Assembly: GCF_037201965.1 (NCBI RefSeq)
Contig: NZ_CP147518.1
Location: forward strand, 3,403,001-3,467,000
Source: Spirosoma sp. SC4-14
GTDB taxonomy: Bacteria; Bacteroidota; Bacteroidia; Cytophagales; Spirosomataceae
Length of the DNA stretch: 64,000 nucleotides
Direction of reading: 5' to 3'
The translations under genes were made by a program, and so were the position numbers. Below are positions 9,959 through 17,469 of this stretch, in pieces. Within the stretch, counting starts at the first letter, position 1. Every line of letters starts with the position of its first letter. Under the pieces are notes generated by a model. That model had not been told where the DNA came from. It did not search any database and was given only the letters and a program-made list of their open reading frames with translations.

Positions 9959-10217
9959 TCGTTTGCCTCGGCGGTTATGGCGTATAGCTGTTGTCTTTCA
10001 GAGGCACTTCCACAGATAGATGGATTGAAACTGGCCATTCCATTTCTGGGAAAAGCACAAGAAATTACGCTTTCAGAGGCACTTCCACAGATAGATGGAT
10101 TGAAACTCGTTTGCCTCGGCGGTTATGGCGTATAGCTGTTGTCTTTCAGAGGCACTTCCACAGATAGATGGATTGAAACTGGCCATTCCATTTCTGGGAA
10201 AAGCACAAGAAATTACG
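9959..10217 (+). repeat. Tandem duplication of a two-spacer block within the array
   Basis: The spacer at 9959-9994 recurs at 10107-10142, and the spacer at 10032-10069 recurs at 10180-10217, in the same order and apparently without change. This is a duplication of a 148-bp unit of two repeats and two spacers, most simply by recombination between repeats rather than by repeated acquisition. Confidence 0.95.
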
Positions 10218-10624
10218 CTTTCAGAGGCACTTCCACAGATAGATGGATTGAAACCGAAACAGCACAGCAGGCACCCAGTACGTTTTTCCTCTTTCAGAGG
10301 CACTTCCACAGATAGATGGATTGAAACCGTAGTTGGTAATTGTCTTGCTCATATCGTGCCGGATCTTTCAGAGGCACTTCCACAGATAGATGGATTGAAA
10401 CATGGTAAGTTGTTTCTGCGTATGCTAGGGGCAATGGCTCTTTCAGAGGCACTTCCACAGATAGATGGATTGAAACGATGTACAACCCCGATTATTCAGA
10501 TTGACAAGAATGGCTTTCAGAGGCACTTCCACAGATAGATGGATTGAAACTGGGTTGGTTCGTTATGAAGCCGAAAATGAGACGAAACTTTCAGAGGCAC
10601 TTCCACAGATAGATGGATTGAAAC

Positions 10625-10733
10625 CCATACCAGTAGTCATGTTTGGCGGTAGACCTGGCCCTTTCAGAGGCACTTCCACAGATAGATGGATTGAAACCCA
10701 TACCAGTAGTCATGTTTGGCGGTAGACCTGGCC
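10625..10733 (+). repeat. Tandem duplication of a single spacer
   Basis: Adjacent spacers 10625-10660 and 10698-10733 are identical (36 nt, beginning CCATACCAGTAG), separated by one repeat. This is a one-unit duplication of the array. Confidence 0.95.
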
Positions 10734-11452
10734 CTTTCAGAGGCACTTCCACAGATAGATGGATTGAAACTCTGGACTCGGTTGGTCTACAGTATGAGTT
10801 TATTTTCATCTTTCAGAGGCACTTCCACAGATAGATGGATTGAAACCTTCTTGAAAAGGAATATTGCAAAATTCAAGAATACACTTTCAGAGGCACTTCC
10901 ACAGATAGATGGATTGAAACGTACCCTGATGGTTCAGGCATTGGTAGCTGATACCACTTTCAGAGGCACTTCCACAGATAGATGGATTGAAACTTAGCCA
11001 GTTCGGTAGCAATCCGTAATCCCATCATATCCTCTTTCAGAGGCACTTCCACAGATAGATGGATTGAAACTAGGTAGCCGCGTAAATACCTTCGTGCTGA
11101 ACACACGCTTTCAGAGGCACTTCCACAGATAGATGGATTGAAACCGGAACTGGCAGACCGTCACGCCAACGACCTAAAAACTTTCAGAGGCACTTCCACA
11201 GATAGATGGATTGAAACCGGTTGGCTGTCTGGCCTGCCGGTTTTAAGTTAGCTCTTTCAGAGGCACTTCCACAGATAGATGGATTGAAACATTCTACTTT
11301 TTCGAAGTTCCACGCGAAAGAAGCGGCTTCTTTCAGAGGCACTTCCACAGATAGATGGATTGAAACAAAATACGATTATGAAAAAGGGAACAGAGTTATC
11401 TGCTTTCAGAGGCACTTCCACAGATAGATGGATTGAAACACGGTAAAAAAAC

Positions 11453-11480
11453 AGCCCGACCTCAATACGAGCCGGGCTTT
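11453..11480 (+). terminator. Hairpin across the last spacer and last repeat
   Basis: AGCCCG (11453-11458) pairs with CGGGCT (11473-11478), and CTC/GAG extend the stem past a small internal loop; TTTC follows. The last spacer thus forms a weak terminator-like hairpin with the start of the final repeat and may end the array transcript. The U run is short, so this is tentative. Confidence 0.35.
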
Positions 11481-11569
11481 CAGAGGCACTTCCCCGAATA
11501 GATGGATTGAAACAGTATGATTATGTACAGGGTGACTTACTTAACGATCATTCAGGCTTACTCAACAAC

Positions 11570-11596
11570 AAAAAAGCCCTCACTAAAAGCGGGGGC
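11570..11596 (-). terminator. Intrinsic terminator of the two-gene minus-strand operon
   Basis: Read on the minus strand, a GCCCCCGC / GTGAGGGC stem with one mismatch is followed by six T residues. It lies 35 bp past the stop of the HTH gene at 11631. A second small hairpin (AACCGTG, 11615-11621, with CACGGTT, 11626-11632) overlaps that stop codon. Confidence 0.6.
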
Positions 11597-11630
11597 ATTT
11601 CGGCATCATACAACAACCGTGTTTACACGG

Positions 11631-11900
11631 TTAACGGTAAGCCTGGTCTTTAACCAGCTTGATATTATTGAGTTCAGTTAGTGTTTCTACGCAATCGGCA
11701 GGGATAACCTCACGCTCTATCCATTTGTTCACTAATTGCGTAGTTACTCCATATTTTTGAGCATAGCGTGTAATCGTTAGCCATTCGCTAGTATCCAGCA
11801 CAAAACCCAAAGGGGTAATGACTTTTAATGTTTCCTCAGTTTTGGCCTGTATATTAGCTAATGTATCCGATAGATTGGGCGTTAGTGTTGTCGTTGCCAT
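11631..11900 (-). CDS. Small helix-turn-helix protein, Aca-like by position
   Basis: An 89-aa protein. The second half (about residues 43-68: WLTITRYAQKYGV, then TQLVNKWIEREVIP) reads as a helix-turn-helix in which the recognition helix is followed by Trp-Ile-x-Arg and Ile-Pro, as in MerR/excisionase-like small DNA-binding proteins. The C-terminus (LNNIKLVKDQAYR) is also typical of short Bacteroidota HTH proteins. It follows the 62-aa gene by 35 bp on the same strand, and a 29-bp palindrome lies upstream of that gene. A self-repressor of the pair is a reasonable guess. I do not recognise the exact family. Confidence 0.6.
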   Translation of the reverse strand: MATTTLTPNLSDTLANIQAKTEETLKVITPLGFVLDTSEWLTITRYAQKYGVTTQLVNKWIEREVIPADCVETLTELNNIKLVKDQAYR

Positions 11901-11935
11901 AAATATATAGGAAATGGGGCCGAAGCCTCGGTTAG

Positions 11936-12124
11936 TTATTCGTCTGAGTCAGGTAGTTGCTCGTTCAGCCAGCGAAGGATCTGGCTTTGTTTGCGGTATT
12001 CATTCAGCCAGCGCCCCTGTTCCTCGTCTGACATATTTTCGTAGAAGTTGTCGAGTTGTTGTTTGGCCAAACTTAGCAACCTCGTATGTAAGGCAACCAA
12101 TTGGTCTAAATCTTTCTTTTTCAA
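11936..12124 (-). CDS. Unknown 62-aa helical protein
   Basis: A small, charged and probably all-helical protein (KKDLDQLVALHTRLLSLAKQ near the start, LPDSDE at the end). The longest frame starts at a TTG at 12124; no ATG or Shine-Dalgarno sequence supports it, and an ATG start is available only inside, before SDEEQGRW. It is probably the first gene of a two-gene operon with the HTH protein. Its place behind a palindromic operator-like site beside a CRISPR array is what makes it worth attention. Function unknown. Confidence 0.45.
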   Translation of the reverse strand: MKKKDLDQLVALHTRLLSLAKQQLDNFYENMSDEEQGRWLNEYRKQSQILRWLNEQLPDSDE

Positions 12125-12156
12125 GTTTTTCGGTTGGTGTATAATACTATAAAGAT

Positions 12157-12185
12157 AAGCCTTGGCACGTTACGTGTCAAGGCTT
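12157..12185 (-). promoter_or_regulatory. 29-bp near-perfect palindrome, possible operator
   Basis: Arms AAGCCTTGgCACGT and ACGTGtCAAGGCTT surround a single central T, with only a G/T mismatch pair. No T run follows on either strand, so it is not an ordinary terminator. It sits 33 bp upstream of the TTG start of the 62-aa gene, where a dimeric repressor would act; TATCTTTA, one base off the TAnnTTTG element, lies just downstream on the minus strand. Confidence 0.55.
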
Positions 12186-12244
12186 AGACGATTATTTTCA
12201 ACCTATTGGACAGCTTTTTTAGCCACAAAGAGGCCGTCTTTGAA

Positions 12245-12281
12245 CTTTCAGAGAAACTTCCACGAATAGATGGATTGAAAC
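12245..12281 (+). repeat. Degenerate CRISPR repeat, copy 1 beyond the array
   Basis: A 37-bp element in the same orientation as the array, with four differences from the canonical repeat. Both ends (CTTTCAGAG and ATGGATTGAAAC) are kept. It shares CGAATAGATGG with the last array repeat at 11477, so both probably descend from an older version of the repeat. It lies 731 bp past the end of the array and 25 bp upstream of the start codon at 12307. Confidence 0.9.
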
Positions 12282-12306
12282 GTATATATCTTAATTTCAT
12301 TACAAA

Positions 12307-12723
12307 ATGAACGCAAAACATTTAAGCATCGTCATCGAAAAAGGAGATGATGAAGAGATTGCAGGAAGTATAAGTACTGACGATTTCTTATTGACAACCG
12401 TTGCGAATATGGAAGAAGAGGTAATTCAGAATTTAAAAATGTTAATTGCTGATTTTATTCAGCACGAAGGGCAGGAAAGTTCATCCTGGAAAAACGTGAA
12501 GGTTGACGACATTGAGTACTCAATCGAGTATGACCTGACCACTTTGTTCCAGATTTTCGATGCGTTAAAGATTAGCGCTGTCGCCAAATTAGCGGGTATC
12601 AACTCAGGATTGATGCGGCAGTATGCCTCAGGGACGAAAAACGCATCGGCCAAACAGGCCAGGAAAATTGAGGATGCTGTACGTGCTTTAGGTATGCGGT
12701 TAACTCAGGTTTCAATCAAATAA
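12307..12723 (+). CDS. HicB-like protein with C-terminal helix-turn-helix
   Basis: A 138-aa protein. The N-terminal half (LSIVIEKGDD, then acidic and helical sequence) resembles a degenerate HicB RNase H-like domain. The C-terminal half (LAGINSGLMRQYASGTKNAS, then KQARKIEDAVRALG) is an HTH like that of Bacteroidota HicB-family antitoxins, where the QYASG motif is common. No HicA toxin lies on either side, so this is an orphan antitoxin or a stand-alone regulator. It begins 25 bp after one degenerate CRISPR repeat and ends 16 bp before another. Confidence 0.6.
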   Translation: MNAKHLSIVIEKGDDEEIAGSISTDDFLLTTVANMEEEVIQNLKMLIADFIQHEGQESSSWKNVKVDDIEYSIEYDLTTLFQIFDALKISAVAKLAGINSGLMRQYASGTKNASAKQARKIEDAVRALGMRLTQVSIK

Positions 12724-12739
12724 GCGACTAATTTACCTT

Positions 12740-12777
12740 CTTTCATGGTAAACTCCACCAACAGATAGATTGACAAG
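12740..12777 (+). repeat. Degenerate CRISPR repeat, copy 2 beyond the array
   Basis: CTTTCATGGT, then ACTCCACCAACAGATAGAT and TGACAAG: about 38 bp aligning with the canonical repeat with several substitutions and one extra base. It is the most decayed of the set at its 3' end. It lies directly after the HicB-like gene. Confidence 0.7.
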
Positions 12778-12836
12778 AGGTTGGTCAGCAAACGCAGATT
12801 TAAAACGAAAGATCTGCTTATTTTGAAAATACGATT

Positions 12837-13235
12837 ATGAACAAAGACAACGAATCATCTGGTCATTTCCTGAATCAAGCACGATTCCGGCAAATGGCCA
12901 TCGACAATTCAGCAACCGAATACCAGATTCGGCAACTCGATCTACAGCATCGGGCCGAACAAATTAAGTACCGCGCGAAACTAGCAGAACTGGAACGACA
13001 CCGCGCAGACCTATACGAACATACGAATCAAACAGGTCTAAGCGACTATGAAGAGGGCAAGCGTCGTGAGAAAATTAAGGAGTTGACCGCGAAAATTTCC
13101 GCGTTCGAACCCCCCAAACCAGTGAACGAAGAATTGTATCAGGTTCAGCGGCAAATGCTCACGATGAAACTGAAAGAAACCGCACATCTGAACGCTACAT
13201 TGTTAATCTGGCAGGCTCAGGAGAATCGAAATTAA
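12837..13235 (+). CDS. Unknown 132-aa coiled-coil protein
   Basis: A very polar, almost entirely helical protein rich in Gln, Glu, Arg and Lys (for example AELERHRADLYEH and EGKRREKIKELTAKI); heptad spacing suggests a coiled coil from about residue 30 to 90. There is no signal peptide or membrane segment, and no family is recognised. It is enclosed by degenerate CRISPR repeats at 12740 and 13269, with gaps of about 60 and 33 bp. Confidence 0.5.
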   Translation: MNKDNESSGHFLNQARFRQMAIDNSATEYQIRQLDLQHRAEQIKYRAKLAELERHRADLYEHTNQTGLSDYEEGKRREKIKELTAKISAFEPPKPVNEELYQVQRQMLTMKLKETAHLNATLLIWQAQENRN

Positions 13236-13268
13236 ATTCGGTCCGCAGTCCTGAAATTGTAGATCGAC

Positions 13269-13305
13269 CTTCCTCAGGAACTTCTATGAATAGAATGGTA
13301 GAAAC
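13269..13305 (+). repeat. Degenerate CRISPR repeat, copy 3 beyond the array
   Basis: Exactly 37 bp: CTTCCTCAGGAACTTC at the start, then GAATAGAATGG and TAGAAAC. It keeps the repeat length and the GAATAGA variant of the last array repeat, with other changes. It is the last copy I can see; the next 130 bp lead into the yfhO-like gene. Confidence 0.75.
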
Positions 13306-13432
13306 AATAGGGCTATACGTCGGATCAATCAGACAGACCTGTAGGTATTTACAAGTATAGGGTGCAGCTATTCTGAATAGGACGTAAAAACAACAATCCG
13401 GCCGGAGCTACCTCCGTTTTACGACAAACGCG

Positions 13433-13440
13433 TATCTTTG
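13433..13440 (+). promoter_or_regulatory. Bacteroidota -7 element (TATCTTTG) of the YfhO gene
   Basis: TATCTTTG fits TAnnTTTG and lies 21 bp upstream of the ATG at 13462, giving a short leader. No clear -33 TTG is visible. Confidence 0.5.
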
Positions 13441-13461
13441 GGCTACGTACTGTCTGTTTTT

Positions 13462-16059
13462 ATGACCAATCAACCCCCTTTTCAACCGCTCCGGCATACT
13501 GGCCTTCGCCCGCATTTGATTGCCGTGCTGGGGCTTTTCGTACTGGCTCTCATCTACTTTTCGCCAGTACTTTCGGGTAAAACGCTTTCCATGCCCGATG
13601 TGCAGCAGGCATCTGCAGCCGCCCGCGAAATCCGGGAAATCACCCAGCAAACGGGCGAAAAACCGCTCTGGACCGATGCGCTCTTTAGCGGAATGCCCAG
13701 CTATATGATTGATTTCTATTACCCCTATATTCTGGTCTATAAGGCCGTCATGGGGGTAGTCAGTATTCTGCCCAACACGGCAAGTATCATCTTCGTGGTC
13801 ATGCTTAGTATGTATATTCTGCTGGTTGTACTGGGCTGTAATGCCTGGCTTTCGGCGCTGGGAGCGGCTGCCTATGGCTTTGGTACCTTCGGTATTGTCA
13901 GCCTCGAAGCGGGGCACGTCTCGAAGCTGTTTGCGCTGGGTTACGGTGCCGGTATGCTGGCCGGGGTGATCCTGGCCTTGCGTGGTCGCTACTGGCTGGG
14001 GGCTGCGCTAACGGGGTTATTTATGTGTATGGAGCTGGGAGCCAACCACATTCAGATTACTTATTACCTCTTCATGACCATTGGGCTCTATGTCCTTATT
14101 GAAGGCATTGCGCTGTTGCGCGCAGGCAAAGGACGTCAGCTTGGTCTGGGGCTGGCAACGCTGGTATTAGTTGGCCTACTGGCGGCCGGTAGTTTCGGGA
14201 AGCGACTGCTGGTGCTTAATCAGTATACACAGGAAACCATTCGTGGGAAGTCGGAACTAACGGCCAAAATCACCAATCCCGATGGGAAATCACCCAGTAG
14301 CGAATCGAAAGGGGGATTAGATAAAGATTATGCCTTTTTATATAGTTACGGCAAAGCCGAGACCTTTACCCTTCTCGTCCCAAACGTATACGGTGGTGGA
14401 TCAGCCGGGGGCTTAACGACTGATTCGGAGTTTTATAAAGCCATGACGAACCGGGGTATCGATCCGGGAGCGGCCAAACAAATGGCTGAGTTAGGAGCGC
14501 CAACCTATTGGGGGGATCAGCCTATTCTGGGCGGGCCAGCCTATGCCGGAGCCGCCCTGCTGTTCCTGTTTGTGCTGGGGATGTTCGTGATTCGTGGCCC
14601 TATCCGCTGGTGGCTGCTGAGTGCGGCCGTGCTGATGATTATGCTCGCCTGGGGCAAAAACCTGATGTTCTTCAACGAACTGCTATTCGATTATCTGCCC
14701 TATCTGAATAAATTTCGGGCCATGACGATGGCGCTTTGTCTGGCACAGTTATTTCTGGCAGCCGGGGCTGCGCTGGGCGTTCAGACTATTGTGACCGAGA
14801 AACTTACCCTGCCTCAGTTACGCCAGCCATTATTCATCAGTCTGGCACTTACGGCTGGGGTGGCACTGGTGATGGCCGTTGCAGGGGGCGCGTTGTTTTC
14901 CTTTCAGAAGCCTAACGATCTCGATATGCTGTCGCGGTATTTTGGCGAAGCCGCTAAAGAGTTTCAGACGGCACTCATTGCCGATCGGCAGAGTCTGTTG
15001 CGGGCCGATGCATTCCGGTCGGTTATTCTGATTTTGCTGGCTGCCGGAACGCTGTGGTTGTTTCTGACCAACAAAATCAAGTCGGCGGTTTTCTATCCGG
15101 TTCTGCTGGCGATTGTGATCTTCGATTTGTTTGCGGTCGATAAGCGGTTTCTGAATAATGCCGATTTTGTTACGAAAGCACAGGCTGCAGCCGTCTTTGA
15201 GCCAACAGCGGCCGATGAACAGATTTTGCAGGATAAGAGCCTTGGTTTCCGGGTGATGGATCAGACCGAGTCGTTTATGGAAAGCAACCGGGCATCGTAT
15301 TTCCATCGGTCCATTGGCGGCTACAACACAACCCGGCTTCGTCGCTATAATGAGCTGATTAACTTCGCCTTTCAGTCGAACTTCCTGAATATCCTGAACA
15401 TGCTGAATGCGAAATATGTAATTCAGCAAGGTCAGTCCGATCCTAACAATCCGCAACAGGCTCCTGCCGGACCAGTTGCCTTGCCAAATCCGAATGTGCT
15501 GGGAGCCGCCTGGTTTGTTGGAACGGTGCAGCAGGTGAACAGTGCCGACGACGAAATGGCCGCCATGAAAACCCTCAACACCCGCGATTCGGCTGTGGTC
15601 GATAAGCGGTTTGCGGCCGAACTGGGCAATTTGCCTGCCACAATGGATCATACCGGCAGCACCATTGAGTTGACCAGCTATCGTCCGGATAAACTCATCT
15701 ATCAGGCCAATGCTGTTCGTGATGGACTGGTGGTTTTTTCGGAGGTCTATTACCGGGGCAATGAAGACTGGCAGGCATTTATCGATGGCAAACCGGCTCC
15801 GCACCTCCGCGCTAACTATGTGCTGCGGGCGATGCGCGTACCGGCCGGAAAGCATACGATTGAGTTTCGATTTGATCCGCCATTGGCCCGAACCGGCGAT
15901 ATGATCGATCTGGTTTGTAATGTATTGCTGATTGGATTGATTGGTTTTGTTGCATTCTGGGAAGGGCGAGGCCGTCGTAAAGAACCTGTTCCTTCGCCGG
16001 AGCCATCGGAACCTGAGCCGCCAAAACCTGCCAGGCCCAACAAAGCAAAAACACGTTGA
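13462..16059 (+). CDS. YfhO family integral membrane protein
   Basis: Starting at the ATG at 13462 (MTNQPPFQPLRHTG), just after a -7 element, gives 865 aa. There are about a dozen transmembrane helices: an N-terminal set ending near residue 270, more in the middle (AGAALLFLFVLGMFVIRG and following), and a last helix near the C-terminus (NVLLIGLIGFVAFW). A luminal C-terminal part contains FSEVYYRGNEDWQAFIDGK and RAMRVPAGKHTIEFRF, typical of the YfhO family of putative glycosyltransferase-like membrane proteins involved in cell-surface polysaccharide or teichoic acid glycosylation. The exact substrate is unknown. The tail is rich in Pro, Glu and Lys. Confidence 0.88.
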   Translation: MTNQPPFQPLRHTGLRPHLIAVLGLFVLALIYFSPVLSGKTLSMPDVQQASAAAREIREITQQTGEKPLWTDALFSGMPSYMIDFYYPYILVYKAVMGVVSILPNTASIIFVVMLSMYILLVVLGCNAWLSALGAAAYGFGTFGIVSLEAGHVSKLFALGYGAGMLAGVILALRGRYWLGAALTGLFMCMELGANHIQITYYLFMTIGLYVLIEGIALLRAGKGRQLGLGLATLVLVGLLAAGSFGKRLLVLNQYTQETIRGKSELTAKITNPDGKSPSSESKGGLDKDYAFLYSYGKAETFTLLVPNVYGGGSAGGLTTDSEFYKAMTNRGIDPGAAKQMAELGAPTYWGDQPILGGPAYAGAALLFLFVLGMFVIRGPIRWWLLSAAVLMIMLAWGKNLMFFNELLFDYLPYLNKFRAMTMALCLAQLFLAAGAALGVQTIVTEKLTLPQLRQPLFISLALTAGVALVMAVAGGALFSFQKPNDLDMLSRYFGEAAKEFQTALIADRQSLLRADAFRSVILILLAAGTLWLFLTNKIKSAVFYPVLLAIVIFDLFAVDKRFLNNADFVTKAQAAAVFEPTAADEQILQDKSLGFRVMDQTESFMESNRASYFHRSIGGYNTTRLRRYNELINFAFQSNFLNILNMLNAKYVIQQGQSDPNNPQQAPAGPVALPNPNVLGAAWFVGTVQQVNSADDEMAAMKTLNTRDSAVVDKRFAAELGNLPATMDHTGSTIELTSYRPDKLIYQANAVRDGLVVFSEVYYRGNEDWQAFIDGKPAPHLRANYVLRAMRVPAGKHTIEFRFDPPLARTGDMIDLVCNVLLIGLIGFVAFWEGRGRRKEPVPSPEPSEPEPPKPARPNKAKTR

Positions 16060-16090
16060 AAGCGGTTTGCCTTAGCCGCAGAACAGTATA

Positions 16091-16138
16091 AAACAATGAA
16101 CCCTGCCAACGAATGATTCATGGCAGGGTTCATTGTTT
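16091..16138. terminator. Bidirectional intrinsic terminator
   Basis: An 18-bp perfect stem (AAACAATGAACCCTGCCA, 16091-16108, with its complement at 16121-16138) and a 12-nt loop. It lies between the convergent YfhO gene and the bTHX gene and is well placed to end both transcripts. Confidence 0.85.
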
Positions 16139-16170
16139 GAACCTATTGTACAGCAGTTGCTGTGCTCTGG

Positions 16171-16293
16171 CTACGCTTCCGATTTGGGTTCCGGCTTGGG
16201 AGCCGTTGATTTATGCAGTTTTTGCGGTCGGGTTTTACCATACGAGCCCATTGAAATCTTACCTTTTCGTGACTTTTTATCGCCTTTGCCCAT
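16171..16293 (-). CDS. Small ribosomal subunit protein bTHX
   Basis: A 40-aa basic protein beginning MGKGDKKSRKGKISMGSYGK, with TRPQKLHK after it. This is the short, Lys/Arg-rich 30S protein THX, which stabilises the head of the small subunit; the MGKGDKK...RGK...GSYGKTRP pattern is characteristic in Bacteroidota. The C-terminal extension (STAPKPEPKSEA) is longer than in the minimal form. The gene is easily missed because of its size. It sits between the bidirectional terminator and the GH43 gene. Confidence 0.9.
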   Translation of the reverse strand: MGKGDKKSRKGKISMGSYGKTRPQKLHKSTAPKPEPKSEA

Positions 16294-16413
16294 AACTACT
16301 TTGTGGTTTAGTTTGACTTTATGTTGGTTCGCAGTAGTTTAAAGGTAATCAGTTGCTTACTCACATGCCAGTCTTACCGGTCAAATTTAGGCTATGGTTA
16401 CCGTCAGAAACTA

Positions 16414-17421
16414 TTACTTTAACGATCGGGCTTCAACGCCATCAACCGTGATTTTAACGGGCTTGATAGCGCCTTTTTCGTCAAAATAAAGCCGGTCGAT
16501 GCAGGTTTCGCGGTGGTTGCCGTCGGTTTCTGTTAAAGGGCGACGATGGTAAACAATATACCACTCGTCAGTACCCGGAACCTGAATAACCGAATGGTGG
16601 CCTGCTCCGGTAGCCACGGCGGGGTCTTGCTGAAGAATTTTGCCAACCCGTTCAAAAGGTCCAAACGGAGAATCAGAAACCGCATAGGCAACAGAATAGT
16701 TGGGGCCCGTCCAGCCACCTTCCGACCACATGAAGTAGTATTTCCCATGTCTGACAAACATCGTCGGGCCTTCCACATAGCTTTTAGGCGTTATTTCCCG
16801 AAACAGAGTTCCATCGGCAAAGGGCAAAAAACCCGTAAAATCGTCTTTCAGCCGAACAATGTTGCAGTGCCCCCAGCCGCCATAGATGAGATAGTACTGT
16901 CCATCCTTGTCTTTAAATACATACTGGTCGATGGGTTGCGCACCATTGATGATTTGCCCAACCAGCGGTTTGCCCAGATAATCGCGGAAAGGACCGGCAG
17001 GATTATCGGCCACGGCCACGCCAATGCCGCCCATGGTGTTGTTGTTCTGAATATCGTTGGCACCAAAGAACAGAAAATACTGACCGTTTTTTTCGATAAT
17101 GGCCGGTGCCCACATGGCCCGCTTTGCCCATTTGATAGCTGTCGTGTCCAGAATTTGGCTATGCTTTGTCCAGGTTACGAGATCGGGCGACGAGAAAGCG
17201 TCAAAAAATACCTGCTGGTTGTAGGGGGCCGAATAGGTGGGGTAAATCCAGTATCGGTTATTGAAAATGGTACCTTCAGGATCGGCATACCAGCCCGGAA
17301 AAACCGGATTGCCCGATTTTTTTTTGCTGGATTGGGCCTGACCAGGTGCTGGCAAAAGCGATACGATGAAGGCAATAAAAAAAGCCGTAAAGCGGAGTCG
17401 GAGAAAATGCATGGGCGACAA
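16414..17421 (-). CDS. Secreted glycoside hydrolase family 43 protein
   Basis: A 335-aa protein with an N-terminal signal peptide (hydrophobic FTAFFIAFIVSLLPAPGQAQ). The five-bladed beta-propeller features of GH43 are visible: GWYADPEGT, with the catalytic base Asp, near residue 44; PIDQYVFKDKDGQYYLIYGG in the middle, with the pKa-modulating Asp; and SYVEGPTMF with the general acid Glu. GH43 enzymes cleave arabinan, xylan or similar plant polysaccharides; the substrate cannot be told from sequence alone. A second possible start is an ATG nine bases downstream (MHFLRLRF). Confidence 0.9.
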   Translation of the reverse strand: MSPMHFLRLRFTAFFIAFIVSLLPAPGQAQSSKKKSGNPVFPGWYADPEGTIFNNRYWIYPTYSAPYNQQVFFDAFSSPDLVTWTKHSQILDTTAIKWAKRAMWAPAIIEKNGQYFLFFGANDIQNNNTMGGIGVAVADNPAGPFRDYLGKPLVGQIINGAQPIDQYVFKDKDGQYYLIYGGWGHCNIVRLKDDFTGFLPFADGTLFREITPKSYVEGPTMFVRHGKYYFMWSEGGWTGPNYSVAYAVSDSPFGPFERVGKILQQDPAVATGAGHHSVIQVPGTDEWYIVYHRRPLTETDGNHRETCIDRLYFDEKGAIKPVKITVDGVEARSLK

Positions 17422-17469
17422 AGATTGAGTATTCAGATTGTAAAAGTAAGCGGGAAACCAATAAGCCGG

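Larger units (their letters stand above)
7624..11513 (+). CRISPR. Type I-B CRISPR array, 53 repeats and 52 spacers
   Basis: The 37-bp repeat starts CTTTCAGAGG and ends GATGGATTGAAAC. I located 53 copies by eye; 52 look identical, and the last (11477-11513) differs at three positions in the middle (CCGA for ACAG), marking the leader-distal end. Spacers are about 35-39 nt. Four spacers occur twice: 8918 and 9365; 9959 and 10107; 10032 and 10180; 10625 and 10698. Processing by Cas6 would leave an ATTGAAAC handle. The long array and near-perfect repeats suggest a working system. Spacer targets cannot be identified without a search. Confidence 0.99.

Noticed and set aside
7818..11427. Many reading frames of 60-140 codons across the CRISPR array on both strands
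   Set aside because: They are translations of the repeat (recurring LSEALPQIDGLK, FRGTSTDRWIET or FNPSICGSASE) joined by spacers, not genes.
12157..12185. The 29-bp palindrome as an intrinsic terminator
   Set aside because: No T run follows on either strand; an operator is more likely.
12459..12653. 64-codon minus-strand frame opposite the HicB-like gene
   Set aside because: Shadow of the plus-strand gene, which has a recognisable HTH.
13408..13917. 169-codon minus-strand frame over the start of the YfhO gene
   Set aside because: Antisense to a clear membrane protein gene; low-complexity polar translation with no domain.
14830..15855. 341-codon minus-strand frame inside the YfhO gene
   Set aside because: Antisense shadow in a GC-rich gene; the translation is rich in His, Arg and Gln and has no domain.
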